In this document: piece after piece, positions 17,754-25,725 of the stretch
Layout of the letters: every line of letters starts with the position of its first letter
Numbering within the stretch: the first letter of the stretch is position 1
Assembly: GCA_001782675.1 (NCBI GenBank)
Contig: MFPJ01000022.1
Coordinates: 1-59,979, forward strand
Source of the DNA: Candidatus Levybacteria bacterium RIFCSPLOWO2_12_FULL_39_17
GTDB taxonomy: Bacteria; Patescibacteriota; Microgenomatia; Levybacterales; GWA1-39-11
Length of the DNA stretch: 59,979 nucleotides
Reading direction: 5' to 3'
Notes under the pieces: model-generated
Told to the model about the DNA's origin: nothing
The model's input: only the letters and a program-made list of their open reading frames with translations
Database searches by the model: none
Program-made: the position numbers and the translations under genes

Positions 17754-19385
17754 ATGAGGAAGTACTTCTTTATAGCATTAATTTTAATGCTTGCGATTTT
17801 TCTTCGCTTTTTTTCAATTTCAACCAATCCTCCTTCTCTAACATGGGATGAGGCTGCTTGGGGATACAATGCTTATTCTTTGGGAACAGACGGGAGAGAT
17901 GAGTTCGGGAAATTTTTGCCTTTGACATATATCGAATCTTTCGGCGACTATAAACCTCCCCTTTATGCGTATCTGGCGGTTATTCCGGTAAGAATATTCG
18001 GTTTAAACGAATTTGCAACCAGATTCCCTTCCGCTTTCTTTGGAGTTTTAACGGTTTTAATAACATACTTTTTGACGAAGAGAATATTTAATGTGAGTTC
18101 GAAATTGGAAATTGGAAATTGGAAATTGGAAATTCTGCCGCTTTTGGCGGCAGGACTGTTAGCAATTTCTCCCTGGCATATTCTTTTATCAAGAGCGGCT
18201 TTTGAAGCAAATGTTGCAACTTTTTTTATAGTTTTGGGAGTTTTTCTGTTTTTCAGTTCGCTTAGCAATAAATGGCTTCTTCCTCTGTCTGTAATTTCTT
18301 TTATCATTTCAATGTACACATTCAACACTGCAAGAATTCTTGCTCCTCTTCTTCTCTTGGTTCTTCTAATTTCACAAAGAAAATATCTTCTTTTTGCTTT
18401 GAAAAAGCAACTTTTCGTAAGTTTAATTTTGGGGGCAGTATTTTTTTTGCCCTTGTTTCTTTTCCTTTTAACTCCCCAAGCCAAGCTTAGGTTTCAAGAG
18501 GTAAATATTTTTACGGATAGCCAGGTTGTTGATAGAGCAAATCAACAGATAGCAAATGACAACAATGCTTTCTGGTCGAAAATAATTCACAACAGAAGAT
18601 TAGGCTTTGCAGCTTCATTCCTTAATCACTATTTTGATAATTTCTCTCCCGAATTCCTGTTTATAAAAGGAGATGGTAATCCTAAATTTTCGATTCGTGA
18701 TGTAGGGCAAATGTACATTTGGGAAATTCCGTTTTTTATAGCAGGAATTCTTTTGCTTTTTAGGAAGCGTGAAGGATACTGGTGGATTATTCCGATTTGG
18801 TTGATCTTAGGAATAATTCCGGCAGCAACAGCTCGTGAGACACCTCATGCTCTGCGTATTGAAGCGGTTCTGCCGACATTTCAGATTCTTACAGCTTATG
18901 GCCTCTACCATTTAATTTCAAATTTCAAACTCCGTCCAATTTTGAGCGGATTAGTTTCGATAGTCGCTATTTTTAATTTCCTATACTTCTATCACAATTA
19001 TTTTGTTCATTATCCTCGTGAATTCTCCAGTGAGTGGCAATATGGATATAAGGAGGCTATAGGATTTGTAAAGAATAACGAAGCAAAATATGACAAAGTA
19101 ATATTAACAGAGGATTTAGGGAGACCATATATTTATGCTTTATTTTACACAAAATACGACCCTTCAGGCTTCAGGAAAGAAGCCCGAATAGAACGAGAGG
19201 TTTACGGATTTGTGCATGTTAGGGAATTTGGGAAATACAAATTTTCCGAATCGGTGAAAAATAATATTGACAGAAGCAAAGAAATACTTTATTTGGATAC
19301 TCCCGGCAAAATTCCAAGCGATGCAAATATTCTTAAAAAGTTTAAACTTTTGGACGGAAACGAAATTTTGGTTGCATATGAATAA
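17754..19385 (+). CDS. GT39/GT83-like polytopic glycosyltransferase, array member 3, with heptamer repeat
   Basis: A 543-residue GT-C protein. The start MRKYFFIALILMLAIFLRFF follows a -10 box and begins the first helix. LTWDEAAWGYNAYSLGTDGRDEFGKFLP is the family's acidic first loop, and LLAISPWHILLSRAAFEANV is conserved. Five tandem copies of GAAATTG/C (18101-18135) encode KLEIGNWKLEIGNWKLEIL, an extra segment absent from array members 1 and 2. Two AATTTCA copies (18914-18927) occur later. A hairpin CTGCCGC-N5-GCGGCAG (18135-18153) directly follows the main repeat. A frame change at the repeat would abolish the protein after about 120 residues. Confidence 0.85.
   Translation: MRKYFFIALILMLAIFLRFFSISTNPPSLTWDEAAWGYNAYSLGTDGRDEFGKFLPLTYIESFGDYKPPLYAYLAVIPVRIFGLNEFATRFPSAFFGVLTVLITYFLTKRIFNVSSKLEIGNWKLEILPLLAAGLLAISPWHILLSRAAFEANVATFFIVLGVFLFFSSLSNKWLLPLSVISFIISMYTFNTARILAPLLLLVLLISQRKYLLFALKKQLFVSLILGAVFFLPLFLFLLTPQAKLRFQEVNIFTDSQVVDRANQQIANDNNAFWSKIIHNRRLGFAASFLNHYFDNFSPEFLFIKGDGNPKFSIRDVGQMYIWEIPFFIAGILLLFRKREGYWWIIPIWLILGIIPAATARETPHALRIEAVLPTFQILTAYGLYHLISNFKLRPILSGLVSIVAIFNFLYFYHNYFVHYPREFSSEWQYGYKEAIGFVKNNEAKYDKVILTEDLGRPYIYALFYTKYDPSGFRKEARIEREVYGFVHVREFGKYKFSESVKNNIDRSKEILYLDTPGKIPSDANILKKFKLLDGNEILVAYE
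18101..18135 (+). repeat. Heptanucleotide tandem repeat, five copies (GAAATTG)
   Basis: Units at 18101, 18108, 18115 and 18122 are GAAATTG; the fifth at 18129 is GAAATTC. In frame it reads KLEIGNW twice plus KLEIL. A change by one unit shifts the reading frame. Confidence 0.93.
18135..18153 (+). repeat. Perfect inverted repeat after the heptamer array
   Basis: CTGCCGC (18135-18141), TTTTG loop, GCGGCAG (18147-18153), coding for LPLLAAG. The equivalent sequence in the 19378 paralogue is not a perfect palindrome although the protein is identical. Confidence 0.75.
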
Positions 19386-21036
19386 ATTATTCTTGCTTAC
19401 AATTATTGTAGTAGCGATTCTGATTCGATTTTGGCAAATAGGAAATGTGCCTCCTTCTCCTGATTGGGACGAAGCGTCTTTAGGATATAATGCCTACTCT
19501 ATAATGCTGACCGGAAAAGATGAATATGGAAAATTTTTGCCTATTATCCTAAGGTCTTTTGACGATTATAAGCCTGCATTATATGCATATTTAATTATCC
19601 CTTTTATAAAGATTTTCGGTTTAAATATTGTTGCAGTCAGACTTCCTGCAGCAATATTCGGGGTATTGGGAGTATTAGGTACCTACTTTCTAGTAAAGGA
19701 GCTGTTTAATAAAAATTCGAAACGATTAGAAATTCTGCCGCTTTTAGCAGCAGGTTTATTGGCGATATCCCCTTGGCATGTGCAGTTCTCCCGTGTTGCT
19801 TTTGAAACGCAGGTGGGACTGGCTTTTAATATATTTTCAATCCTTTTCTTTTTAAAAGGTTTCAAGCAAGGAGCTTATCTATTTATTTCTGCTTTTTTTG
19901 CTGCCCTAAGTATTTATGTTTATCAAAGCGAAAAAGTCTATATTCCTATTCTCTTTTTTGTTTTTGCATTAATTTATTGGAAAGATATTTTGGCTATACC
20001 GAAGAAATGGTTAATATCGGCTTTACTTTTCGGAGCCATATTTGTATTCCCTATGTTTTGGACTCTTGTATCAGACCCCAATTCCTTAATGAGAGCACGA
20101 GGGGTGAGTGTTTTCTCGGACCAAACTCAATTTTTAAAAAAAAATGTTCAAAAACTTGAGCAGGATAGGAAAAATAATGACTATTTGGGGCTCATTTTAG
20201 ACAACAGAAGGGTTGAATATTCAAAGTCTATAATTTCGGGATACATATCTCACTGGAACTTGAACTGGCTGTTTATAACGGGCGATATAGAGCGTCATCA
20301 TGCCCCATTTATGGGTCTAATGTATTTGGTTGAACTTCCATTTTTGCTTGCGGGAATTTATTTTCTGCTTTTTGGCAATTATCCTAAGAAAACTAAGCTT
20401 ACGATCTTGGCACTGTTCTTAATTGCGCCAATTCCTGCGTCTGTGACAAGCGGAGTTCCGCATGCCGTGCGAACCATAAATTTTTTACCAACATTTCAAA
20501 TATTCACAGCAATAGGAGCGCTTGCTGCCGCAAGCTTTATATCAAATATAAAATATAAAATAGTAAATATAAATATAAAATATTTAATATTTGCTTTATG
20601 TATTTTATTTTTTATTTTTAATATTCTATATTATCTCAATCAGTATTTTGTACAGCAAAATTATTATTATTCTCAAGCTTGGCAGTATGGATATAAGCAG
20701 GCCATAGACTTCATTGCTCCTATTAAAGGTCGCTATCAGAAAATAGTAGTTTCAAATGTAAGCCCTTTGGATCAATCCTACATGTTTTTCTTATATTATT
20801 TGAAATTTAATCCTGCCTCATATCAAAAACTAGGAGGAACATTAAGCGGAGGATTTGCGCAAGATCATAAGGGTTTTGATAAGTTTACATTTAAAGAAAT
20901 AGTCTGGGATAGTGAGAAAAAAGAGAAGACCCTTTTCGTTGGGACCATGGATGATTTTGGAGATGGAGCAAAAATACTTAAAAAAATTAATTATTTGGAC
21001 GGAAAATCAGCTATTGTAATTGCAGAAGTTCAATAA
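19378..21036 (+). CDS. GT39/GT83-like polytopic glycosyltransferase, array member 4
   Basis: A 552-residue GT-C protein. The track start at 19267 adds 37 residues inside the previous gene; MNKLFLLTIIVVAILIRFWQ at 19378 overlaps the previous stop by 8 nt (ATGAATAA). PSPDWDEASLGYNAYSIMLTG is the acidic loop, then LRSFDDYKPALYAYLIIPF and LLAISPWHVQFSRVAFETQ. LEQDRKNNDYLGLILDNRRVEYSKSIISGY resembles the same region in array member 5, and SYMFFLYYLKFNPASYQKLGGT is shared with that gene, so these two form a sub-pair. A degenerate AAATATA heptamer tract lies at 20544-20571. Confidence 0.84.
   Translation: MNKLFLLTIIVVAILIRFWQIGNVPPSPDWDEASLGYNAYSIMLTGKDEYGKFLPIILRSFDDYKPALYAYLIIPFIKIFGLNIVAVRLPAAIFGVLGVLGTYFLVKELFNKNSKRLEILPLLAAGLLAISPWHVQFSRVAFETQVGLAFNIFSILFFLKGFKQGAYLFISAFFAALSIYVYQSEKVYIPILFFVFALIYWKDILAIPKKWLISALLFGAIFVFPMFWTLVSDPNSLMRARGVSVFSDQTQFLKKNVQKLEQDRKNNDYLGLILDNRRVEYSKSIISGYISHWNLNWLFITGDIERHHAPFMGLMYLVELPFLLAGIYFLLFGNYPKKTKLTILALFLIAPIPASVTSGVPHAVRTINFLPTFQIFTAIGALAAASFISNIKYKIVNINIKYLIFALCILFFIFNILYYLNQYFVQQNYYYSQAWQYGYKQAIDFIAPIKGRYQKIVVSNVSPLDQSYMFFLYYLKFNPASYQKLGGTLSGGFAQDHKGFDKFTFKEIVWDSEKKEKTLFVGTMDDFGDGAKILKKINYLDGKSAIVIAEVQ
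20544..20612 (+). repeat. Degenerate heptamer tract plus block shared with 15574-15630 (copy 2)
   Basis: AAATATA at 20544, 20551 and 20565 with the variant AAATAGT at 20558 give four heptamers in register. The adjoining TAGTAAATAT...CTTTATGTATTTTATTTTT is almost identical to the copy in the 14378 gene. It encodes NIKYKIVNINIKYLIFALCILF. Confidence 0.75.
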
Positions 21037-21038
21037 GA

Positions 21039-21734
21039 CTATTTTTTTCTTGCAATTACAATTAAAGAAACTCCCAGTGGCGGCTTTATGATCCCCTCAA
21101 TTATTTTAAGAACAGGAACTAATTTATCAAACAATGCAACTTGATAAAGTTTTAATGTGTGGCCCCTTTCAATTTTATCCCTAACAATCCAGCTAAACAA
21201 ACCGATAAAATTGAAAAAATAAGTCTTTTCTATAGTAAATCCTGCCGATTTTATTTTTTCGATCAATTCTTCTTTTTCATACCGTCTATAATGCCCGAGT
21301 GCTTTATCAAGCCCTGTATATGCGAATTTTTTTGCGGGAACCAGAATAAAAAGCCTCCCTCCCTGAACAAGAAGCCGATGCAGATTTCTAAAAGCTTTCC
21401 CATCGTCATTTATATGTTCCAAAACGTTTATAGCTATCGCGCTTTTGAAATGCCCTTGTAAAGTTCGTAGTATTTCTTTTGAGATATCCAGAGTGTTAAT
21501 TTTTATATTTTTTCGTTTAAATTTATTTTTTAAGTGAGTAATTAATCCCGGGTCTTTATCTGTTAAAAAAAGTTCTTTTTGTTGCGAGAAATAAATGCTT
21601 ATATTTCCCGTTCCTGATCCTACTTCTATAACGGGAGATTTAAGTTTTTTTATAAAATTTTCGGCAATCCAGGAGTTATAATTTGATGCACCTTCCAATA
21701 TTTCAAGGGTAGAGAAGCCTTTATAAGAAATCAT
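21039..21734 (-). CDS. Class I SAM-dependent methyltransferase
   Basis: A minus-strand protein of 231 residues from MISYKGFSTLEILEGASNYN. An upstream in-frame ATG at 21755 overlaps the best TATAAT (21759-21754), so the inner start is preferred. SPVIEVGSGTGNISIYFSQ is motif I for SAM binding, LFLTDKDPGL supplies the acidic ribose contact, and AIAINVLEHINDDGKAF is the usual post-motif. A hydrophobic patch near residues 160-175 and the closing segment may contact the membrane. The substrate is possibly a lipid-linked sugar or isoprenoid, judged only from the neighbourhood. It is convergent with array member 4 (2 nt gap) and divergent from the next GT-C gene. Confidence 0.83.
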   Translation of the reverse strand: MISYKGFSTLEILEGASNYNSWIAENFIKKLKSPVIEVGSGTGNISIYFSQQKELFLTDKDPGLITHLKNKFKRKNIKINTLDISKEILRTLQGHFKSAIAINVLEHINDDGKAFRNLHRLLVQGGRLFILVPAKKFAYTGLDKALGHYRRYEKEELIEKIKSAGFTIEKTYFFNFIGLFSWIVRDKIERGHTLKLYQVALFDKLVPVLKIIEGIIKPPLGVSLIVIARKK

Positions 21735-21736
21735 AT

Positions 21737-21783
21737 TTGGACAATAATATAGCATTATACTATACTCTAAGAGTTCTTAGTAA
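21737..21783. promoter_or_regulatory. Divergent promoter region with palindrome
   Basis: Plus strand: TTGGAC (21737-21742), 18 nt, TATACT (21761-21766), with the ATG at 21784. Minus strand: TTACTA (21783-21778), 18 nt, TATAAT (21759-21754). A perfect inverted repeat CTAAGA-GT-TCTTAG occupies 21767-21780, downstream of the plus -10 and over the minus spacer and -35, where a bound protein could block both. Read by eye. Confidence 0.45.
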
Positions 21784-23295
21784 ATGAAGGCATTCAATAT
21801 TCTTATATACATATTTTTAGGAACAGCTCTTGTTTTTGGGATTATGCTTAGGTCTGTTGATCTCCTAAGCGGGAATTATCTTTTTGGATTTGATCAGGGG
21901 AGAGATTATCTCGCGGTAAAAAAAATCGTTGTAGACCACAAACCAACACTGATAGGATCGGAAATCGGTGCGGGGGCGGCAGGGTTTAGGGGAATATTTC
22001 AGGGACCATTTCATTATTATTTTCTCTCCATCCCTTTCTTATTAAGCGGAGGAAATCCATACGGAGGGATTATTTTAATGTTTCTTTATGGGATATTAAC
22101 GATAATCTTAGGCTATCTGTTGGGAAAAGAGCTGTTCGGTAAATTAGGAGGCTTATTGGTTGCTGCTTTGATTTCGTTGTCTCCGCCGTTTATTTCTCAA
22201 TCCAGGTTTGTATGGAATTCTCATGGTGCTCCGGTTTTTATCTTACTCGCATTTTACTGCGCTTATAAGTTGTCTCTTGCCAAAAATAATAAGTATATTT
22301 TTGGAGCGTCATTTTTTTCCGCATTTATTTATAATTTTCAATTTGCTATTGCTGTACCAATGTCAATTGGACTGCTTGTTTACTTGGCTTTAATTTTAAA
22401 AATTAGAAGTTTTAAAAAATATTTAGTCGTGTTTTCCGGATTTGTATTGGCATTGTTGCCAATGGTTCTGTTTGAAATAAAACATAATTTCATGGCGATA
22501 AGGGGATTTCTGGATTACTCCTCAAATCCGGATAAAACAGAGATTACACTAATGTTTATTAAGCTATTACTGCGAGACCATCTGGGATCATTCATTTTTA
22601 ATGTTTTTGACAGTTTTCCCAAACAGAATTTTGCTTCGGGAGAATTTATCGCTATTTTTCTTCTGGCATGTACTTTGTTCTTTATTGTTAAAGAAAAGGA
22701 TAAAGATAAGAAGAGTTTCATTATCTACTTACTATCGTTGCCTTTTGTAACTTTTTTGATTTTGGGATTTTTGAGGAATGCAGTTTATTCCTACTATCTT
22801 TTGCATTTAAGTCTGGTTTATGTGGTCTTATTGGTTTATATTCTGATCTCGTCTATCCAAGCGAAGAAAGTTCTCCCTCAAATTATAGTTTTAATTTTCA
22901 TATCAATATCTTTTCCGCAAGCTTTTCCTAATATAATAAAAACATTCGTCTATGATTATAAAGATTACGGAGGGACTGCAAAGATTGCCGGCAAGAAAAA
23001 CGCTATGGATTATATTTACAAAGATGCGGGGAAAAAGGAATTTAACTTATTAATATTTTCTCCACCCGTGTATATTTATCCATATGATTATCTTTTATGG
23101 TGGTACGGGAGTAAAAAATACGGATTTGTTCCGGGGAACAAAAAAGAAGGAACTTTTTATCTTTTGATGGAGCCGGATTCTTCAAAACCGTGGTCTCATA
23201 AAGGGTGGCTTGAAACTGTTATAAAAGAAGGAGAGGTTGTTTGGGAGAAAAAACTTCCGAGCGGCTTCATTATTCAAAAAAGAATTAATGAATAA
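21784..23295 (+). CDS. GT39-like polytopic glycosyltransferase
   Basis: A 503-residue GT-C protein with about 11 membrane segments, distinct from the five close paralogues around it. The first external loop is GFDQGRDYLAVKKIVVDHKP, with an acidic D-x-x-x-D in place of the DE pair, followed by GIFQGPFHYYFLSIPFLL. ISLSPPFISQSRFVWNSHGA corresponds in position to AISPWHxxxSR of the neighbours. The C-terminal external region is short, with two Trp-rich stretches (YDYLLWWYGSKKYGF). It has its own promoter region shared with the divergent methyltransferase. Confidence 0.75.
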   Translation: MKAFNILIYIFLGTALVFGIMLRSVDLLSGNYLFGFDQGRDYLAVKKIVVDHKPTLIGSEIGAGAAGFRGIFQGPFHYYFLSIPFLLSGGNPYGGIILMFLYGILTIILGYLLGKELFGKLGGLLVAALISLSPPFISQSRFVWNSHGAPVFILLAFYCAYKLSLAKNNKYIFGASFFSAFIYNFQFAIAVPMSIGLLVYLALILKIRSFKKYLVVFSGFVLALLPMVLFEIKHNFMAIRGFLDYSSNPDKTEITLMFIKLLLRDHLGSFIFNVFDSFPKQNFASGEFIAIFLLACTLFFIVKEKDKDKKSFIIYLLSLPFVTFLILGFLRNAVYSYYLLHLSLVYVVLLVYILISSIQAKKVLPQIIVLIFISISFPQAFPNIIKTFVYDYKDYGGTAKIAGKKNAMDYIYKDAGKKEFNLLIFSPPVYIYPYDYLLWWYGSKKYGFVPGNKKEGTFYLLMEPDSSKPWSHKGWLETVIKEGEVVWEKKLPSGFIIQKRINE

Positions 23296-24952
23296 GCTGA
23301 AAACAGCCTGCCTGCCGGCAGGCAGGGTTTTATTAATTATAATCTTTATTCTTGCCTTGTTTTTTAGGTTTTTTAATCTTTCTTCAATACCTCCCCAACC
23401 TACAGTAGATGAAGTTTCAATAGGTTACAATGCTTATTCAATTCTCAAAACGGGAGCCGATGAATATGGGAATAAGTTTCCTATTTTACTTCGTGCTTAT
23501 GACGACTATCGACCGGCTCTTTATGTTTATTTGGCAGTTCCATTCGTTGGTTTATTTGGTTTAAATCCGCTTGCAGTTAGACTTCCCTCCGTAATTCTTT
23601 CAACGCTAAGCGTAATAGCCGTCTATTTTCTCATAAAGGAGTTAGCCATAGGTGCCAAATCCATTCGACTTGGAAAATCACAACTCGATCTGTCCTTTGT
23701 TACGACTTGTCTATTTGCTATTTCTCCATGGCATATTTACATATCAAGATTGGGACACGAGGTAAATGCTTCTTTTTCCTTCTTAATTTTTGGACTACTG
23801 TTTTTTTTAAGGTTTATTAATAAACAAAAGTGGAATCTTTATTTATCTGCTTTATTTTTCGGGCTTTCTTTCAATTCCTACCAAAGCACTAAACTTGTAG
23901 CTCCATTAATTTTAGCTGTTTTGGCTATATTGCATTTTAAAACTTTAATCGCAAATAAAAAAACCGTAATTATTTCTGCAATTATTGGATTTATCGTTGC
24001 CCTGCCTATACTTTCAACTTCATTCGATCAGAACGCACTTATCCGCTTCAAAGCAACAAATTTATTAGAATATTCAGTCGATTATTTTAAAATACAAAAA
24101 GAAAGGCTTGATGAAAATAGGGCAAAAGGTGATTTAGTTGGAGTTTTATTTGATAATAGAAAAGTAGCATCCGGTCTTTTGATATCAAAAGCCTATCTTT
24201 CACATCTTAATCCCCAGTGGTTGTTTTTAAACGAGGGCGGTGAACAATTTAAAGCGCCGGCACTCGGGCTTCTATATTTGTTCGAACTGCCGCTATCTAT
24301 CCTAGGGCTTCTGTTTTTAACTCGGACTGGAATTCCTACAAAAACCGTAATATTTATTTTTGCTTGGAGCGTAATTGCTATTATTCCAGGGGCAATAACA
24401 ACAGGTTATGCTCATCCAATGCGAATTTTTTCTATCCTGCCTGTTCCGCAAATCTTTGCAGCGGTTGGGTTTTTGATTTTTATAAATTATTTTCAAAAGT
24501 TTCGGCCGGTAGTTTTAGCAGGATCGGTGTTCGTAGCGTTTATATTTGCCCTGTGGTTTTTTCACTCGTACTTTACTTTGGTTCCAAGGGAGCTGTCGAG
24601 CCATTTTCAATATGGAATTCTCAATGCTTTTGCCCGGGCAGAAAAAATTGAGGATAGATATGAGAAAGTAGTTGTGTCAAACACGGACCGACTTTTTGAA
24701 AGCTATATGTTTTATCTGTACTATAAAAGATATGACCCGGAGCTTTACCAAAAAATAGGAGGAACAGTATCGGGCGGGTTTGCAGAAGAGCACAGAATTG
24801 ACAATTATGTATTCGGGAGAGTAGATGATAAAATCAGTAAAAATACTCTATACATAATAAATCCTCATGAAGAGAAAGAGTTTATGCGTGTTCTTTACAG
24901 AATCCCATATCTTAATGGAGAAACAGCATTGCTTGTGGCGGAAATAAAATGA
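23288..24952 (+). CDS. GT39/GT83-like polytopic glycosyltransferase, array member 5
   Basis: A 554-residue GT-C protein. MNKLKTACLPAGRVLLIIIF at 23288 overlaps the previous stop by 8 nt, just as at 19378; the track start at 23237 lies deep in the previous gene. TVDEVSIGYNAYSILKTGADEYGN is the acidic loop, then LRAYDDYRPALYVYLAVPF and LFAISPWHIYISRLGHEVN. YMFYLYYKRYDPELYQKIGGT matches array member 4. A 20 bp perfect palindrome near codons 7-13 encodes CLPAGR immediately before helix 1; the other members go straight into the helix, so this is probably an insertion. Confidence 0.85.
   Translation: MNKLKTACLPAGRVLLIIIFILALFFRFFNLSSIPPQPTVDEVSIGYNAYSILKTGADEYGNKFPILLRAYDDYRPALYVYLAVPFVGLFGLNPLAVRLPSVILSTLSVIAVYFLIKELAIGAKSIRLGKSQLDLSFVTTCLFAISPWHIYISRLGHEVNASFSFLIFGLLFFLRFINKQKWNLYLSALFFGLSFNSYQSTKLVAPLILAVLAILHFKTLIANKKTVIISAIIGFIVALPILSTSFDQNALIRFKATNLLEYSVDYFKIQKERLDENRAKGDLVGVLFDNRKVASGLLISKAYLSHLNPQWLFLNEGGEQFKAPALGLLYLFELPLSILGLLFLTRTGIPTKTVIFIFAWSVIAIIPGAITTGYAHPMRIFSILPVPQIFAAVGFLIFINYFQKFRPVVLAGSVFVAFIFALWFFHSYFTLVPRELSSHFQYGILNAFARAEKIEDRYEKVVVSNTDRLFESYMFYLYYKRYDPELYQKIGGTVSGGFAEEHRIDNYVFGRVDDKISKNTLYIINPHEEKEFMRVLYRIPYLNGETALLVAEIK
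23307..23326. repeat. Perfect 20 bp palindrome encoding CLPAGR
   Basis: CCTGCCTGCCGGCAGGCAGG reads identically on both strands and contains the word CCTGCC also found in the 15536 insert. Peptides such as CLPAGR recur in CPR proteins where such repeats have entered genes (from memory, not checked). Confidence 0.9.
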
Positions 24953-25725
24953 AAAAATTATCAGTAGTTCTTGCTGTCTATAATGAGGAAGAAAGTATCG
25001 GAAGATGTCTTGAGTCCGTAAAGGACTTGGTTGATGAAATTGTGGTGGTTGATGGAACATCAAATGACAGGACGGTTGAAATTGCCAGAAGATTTGGAGC
25101 CAGGGTAAAAATAACGACTAACAAGCCTAATTTTCACATTAATAAGCAGATGGCAATAGATATGGCAGAAGGTTCATGGATTCTTCAAATGGATGCCGAC
25201 GAGGTAGTATCTCCCCGGCTTGCTTCGGAAATTAAGTCCAAAATCCAAAATCCAAAATCTGAGATAAACGGCTACTGGATGCCCAGGAAAAACTATTTCT
25301 TAGGAAGGTTTTTAATGAAGGGCGGGCAATACCCGGATTACACACTTCGTTTATACAAAAAAGGGAAAGGTAGGCTTCCTCAAAAGGATGTTCATGAACA
25401 GGCTGTTGTTGAGGGAAAAGTGTCTTACTTGGAAAATGCCTTGCTTCATTATCCCTACAAAAGCTTTAGTTTCTATTTATTAAAATGGAACAGATACAAT
25501 GATTTGCTCGCAGGGCAAATAAGAGAAGAGCTCGGGAATAAAAATAAAATTGAAAGAATTGCATATGCAATAGCATATTTATTTATCAAACCCTCGCATT
25601 GGCTCTTGACTACTTATTTAAGGCACAAAGGTTTCATGGATTCATGGCAGGGTTTTGTATTTTCTTTTTTTTCAGCACTTCGTTTCCCCGTTTCTTTTAT
25701 TGTATATTTGACATCTAAGTCATGA
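24949..25725 (+). CDS. GT2 glycosyltransferase, WaaE/KdtX-like
   Basis: A 258-residue GT-A enzyme. LSVVLAVYNEEESIGRCLESV, IVVVDGTSNDRTV, and the DXD in LQMDADEVVS place it in the WaaE-like subgroup, a paralogue of the gene at 1162. The C-terminal RHKGFMDSWQGFVFSFFSALRFP is characteristic of this subgroup. Three copies of TCCAAAA (25237-25257) encode KSKIQNPKSE in a surface helix after the DXD motif. It overlaps both neighbours by 4 nt, so it is coupled to the GT-C genes. Confidence 0.87.
   Translation: MKKLSVVLAVYNEEESIGRCLESVKDLVDEIVVVDGTSNDRTVEIARRFGARVKITTNKPNFHINKQMAIDMAEGSWILQMDADEVVSPRLASEIKSKIQNPKSEINGYWMPRKNYFLGRFLMKGGQYPDYTLRLYKKGKGRLPQKDVHEQAVVEGKVSYLENALLHYPYKSFSFYLLKWNRYNDLLAGQIREELGNKNKIERIAYAIAYLFIKPSHWLLTTYLRHKGFMDSWQGFVFSFFSALRFPVSFIVYLTSKS
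25237..25259 (+). repeat. Heptanucleotide tandem repeat (TCCAAAA)3
   Basis: TCCAAAA at 25237, 25244 and 25251, then TC. It lies in the WaaE-like GT2 gene around codons 97-104, so a one-copy change would shift the frame. Confidence 0.9.

Noticed and set aside
17963-18484. 173-residue minus-strand ORF opposite a GT-C gene
   Set aside because: It is the antisense shadow of the 17754 gene, which has clear motifs; the translation is low-complexity Lys/Arg/Ser.
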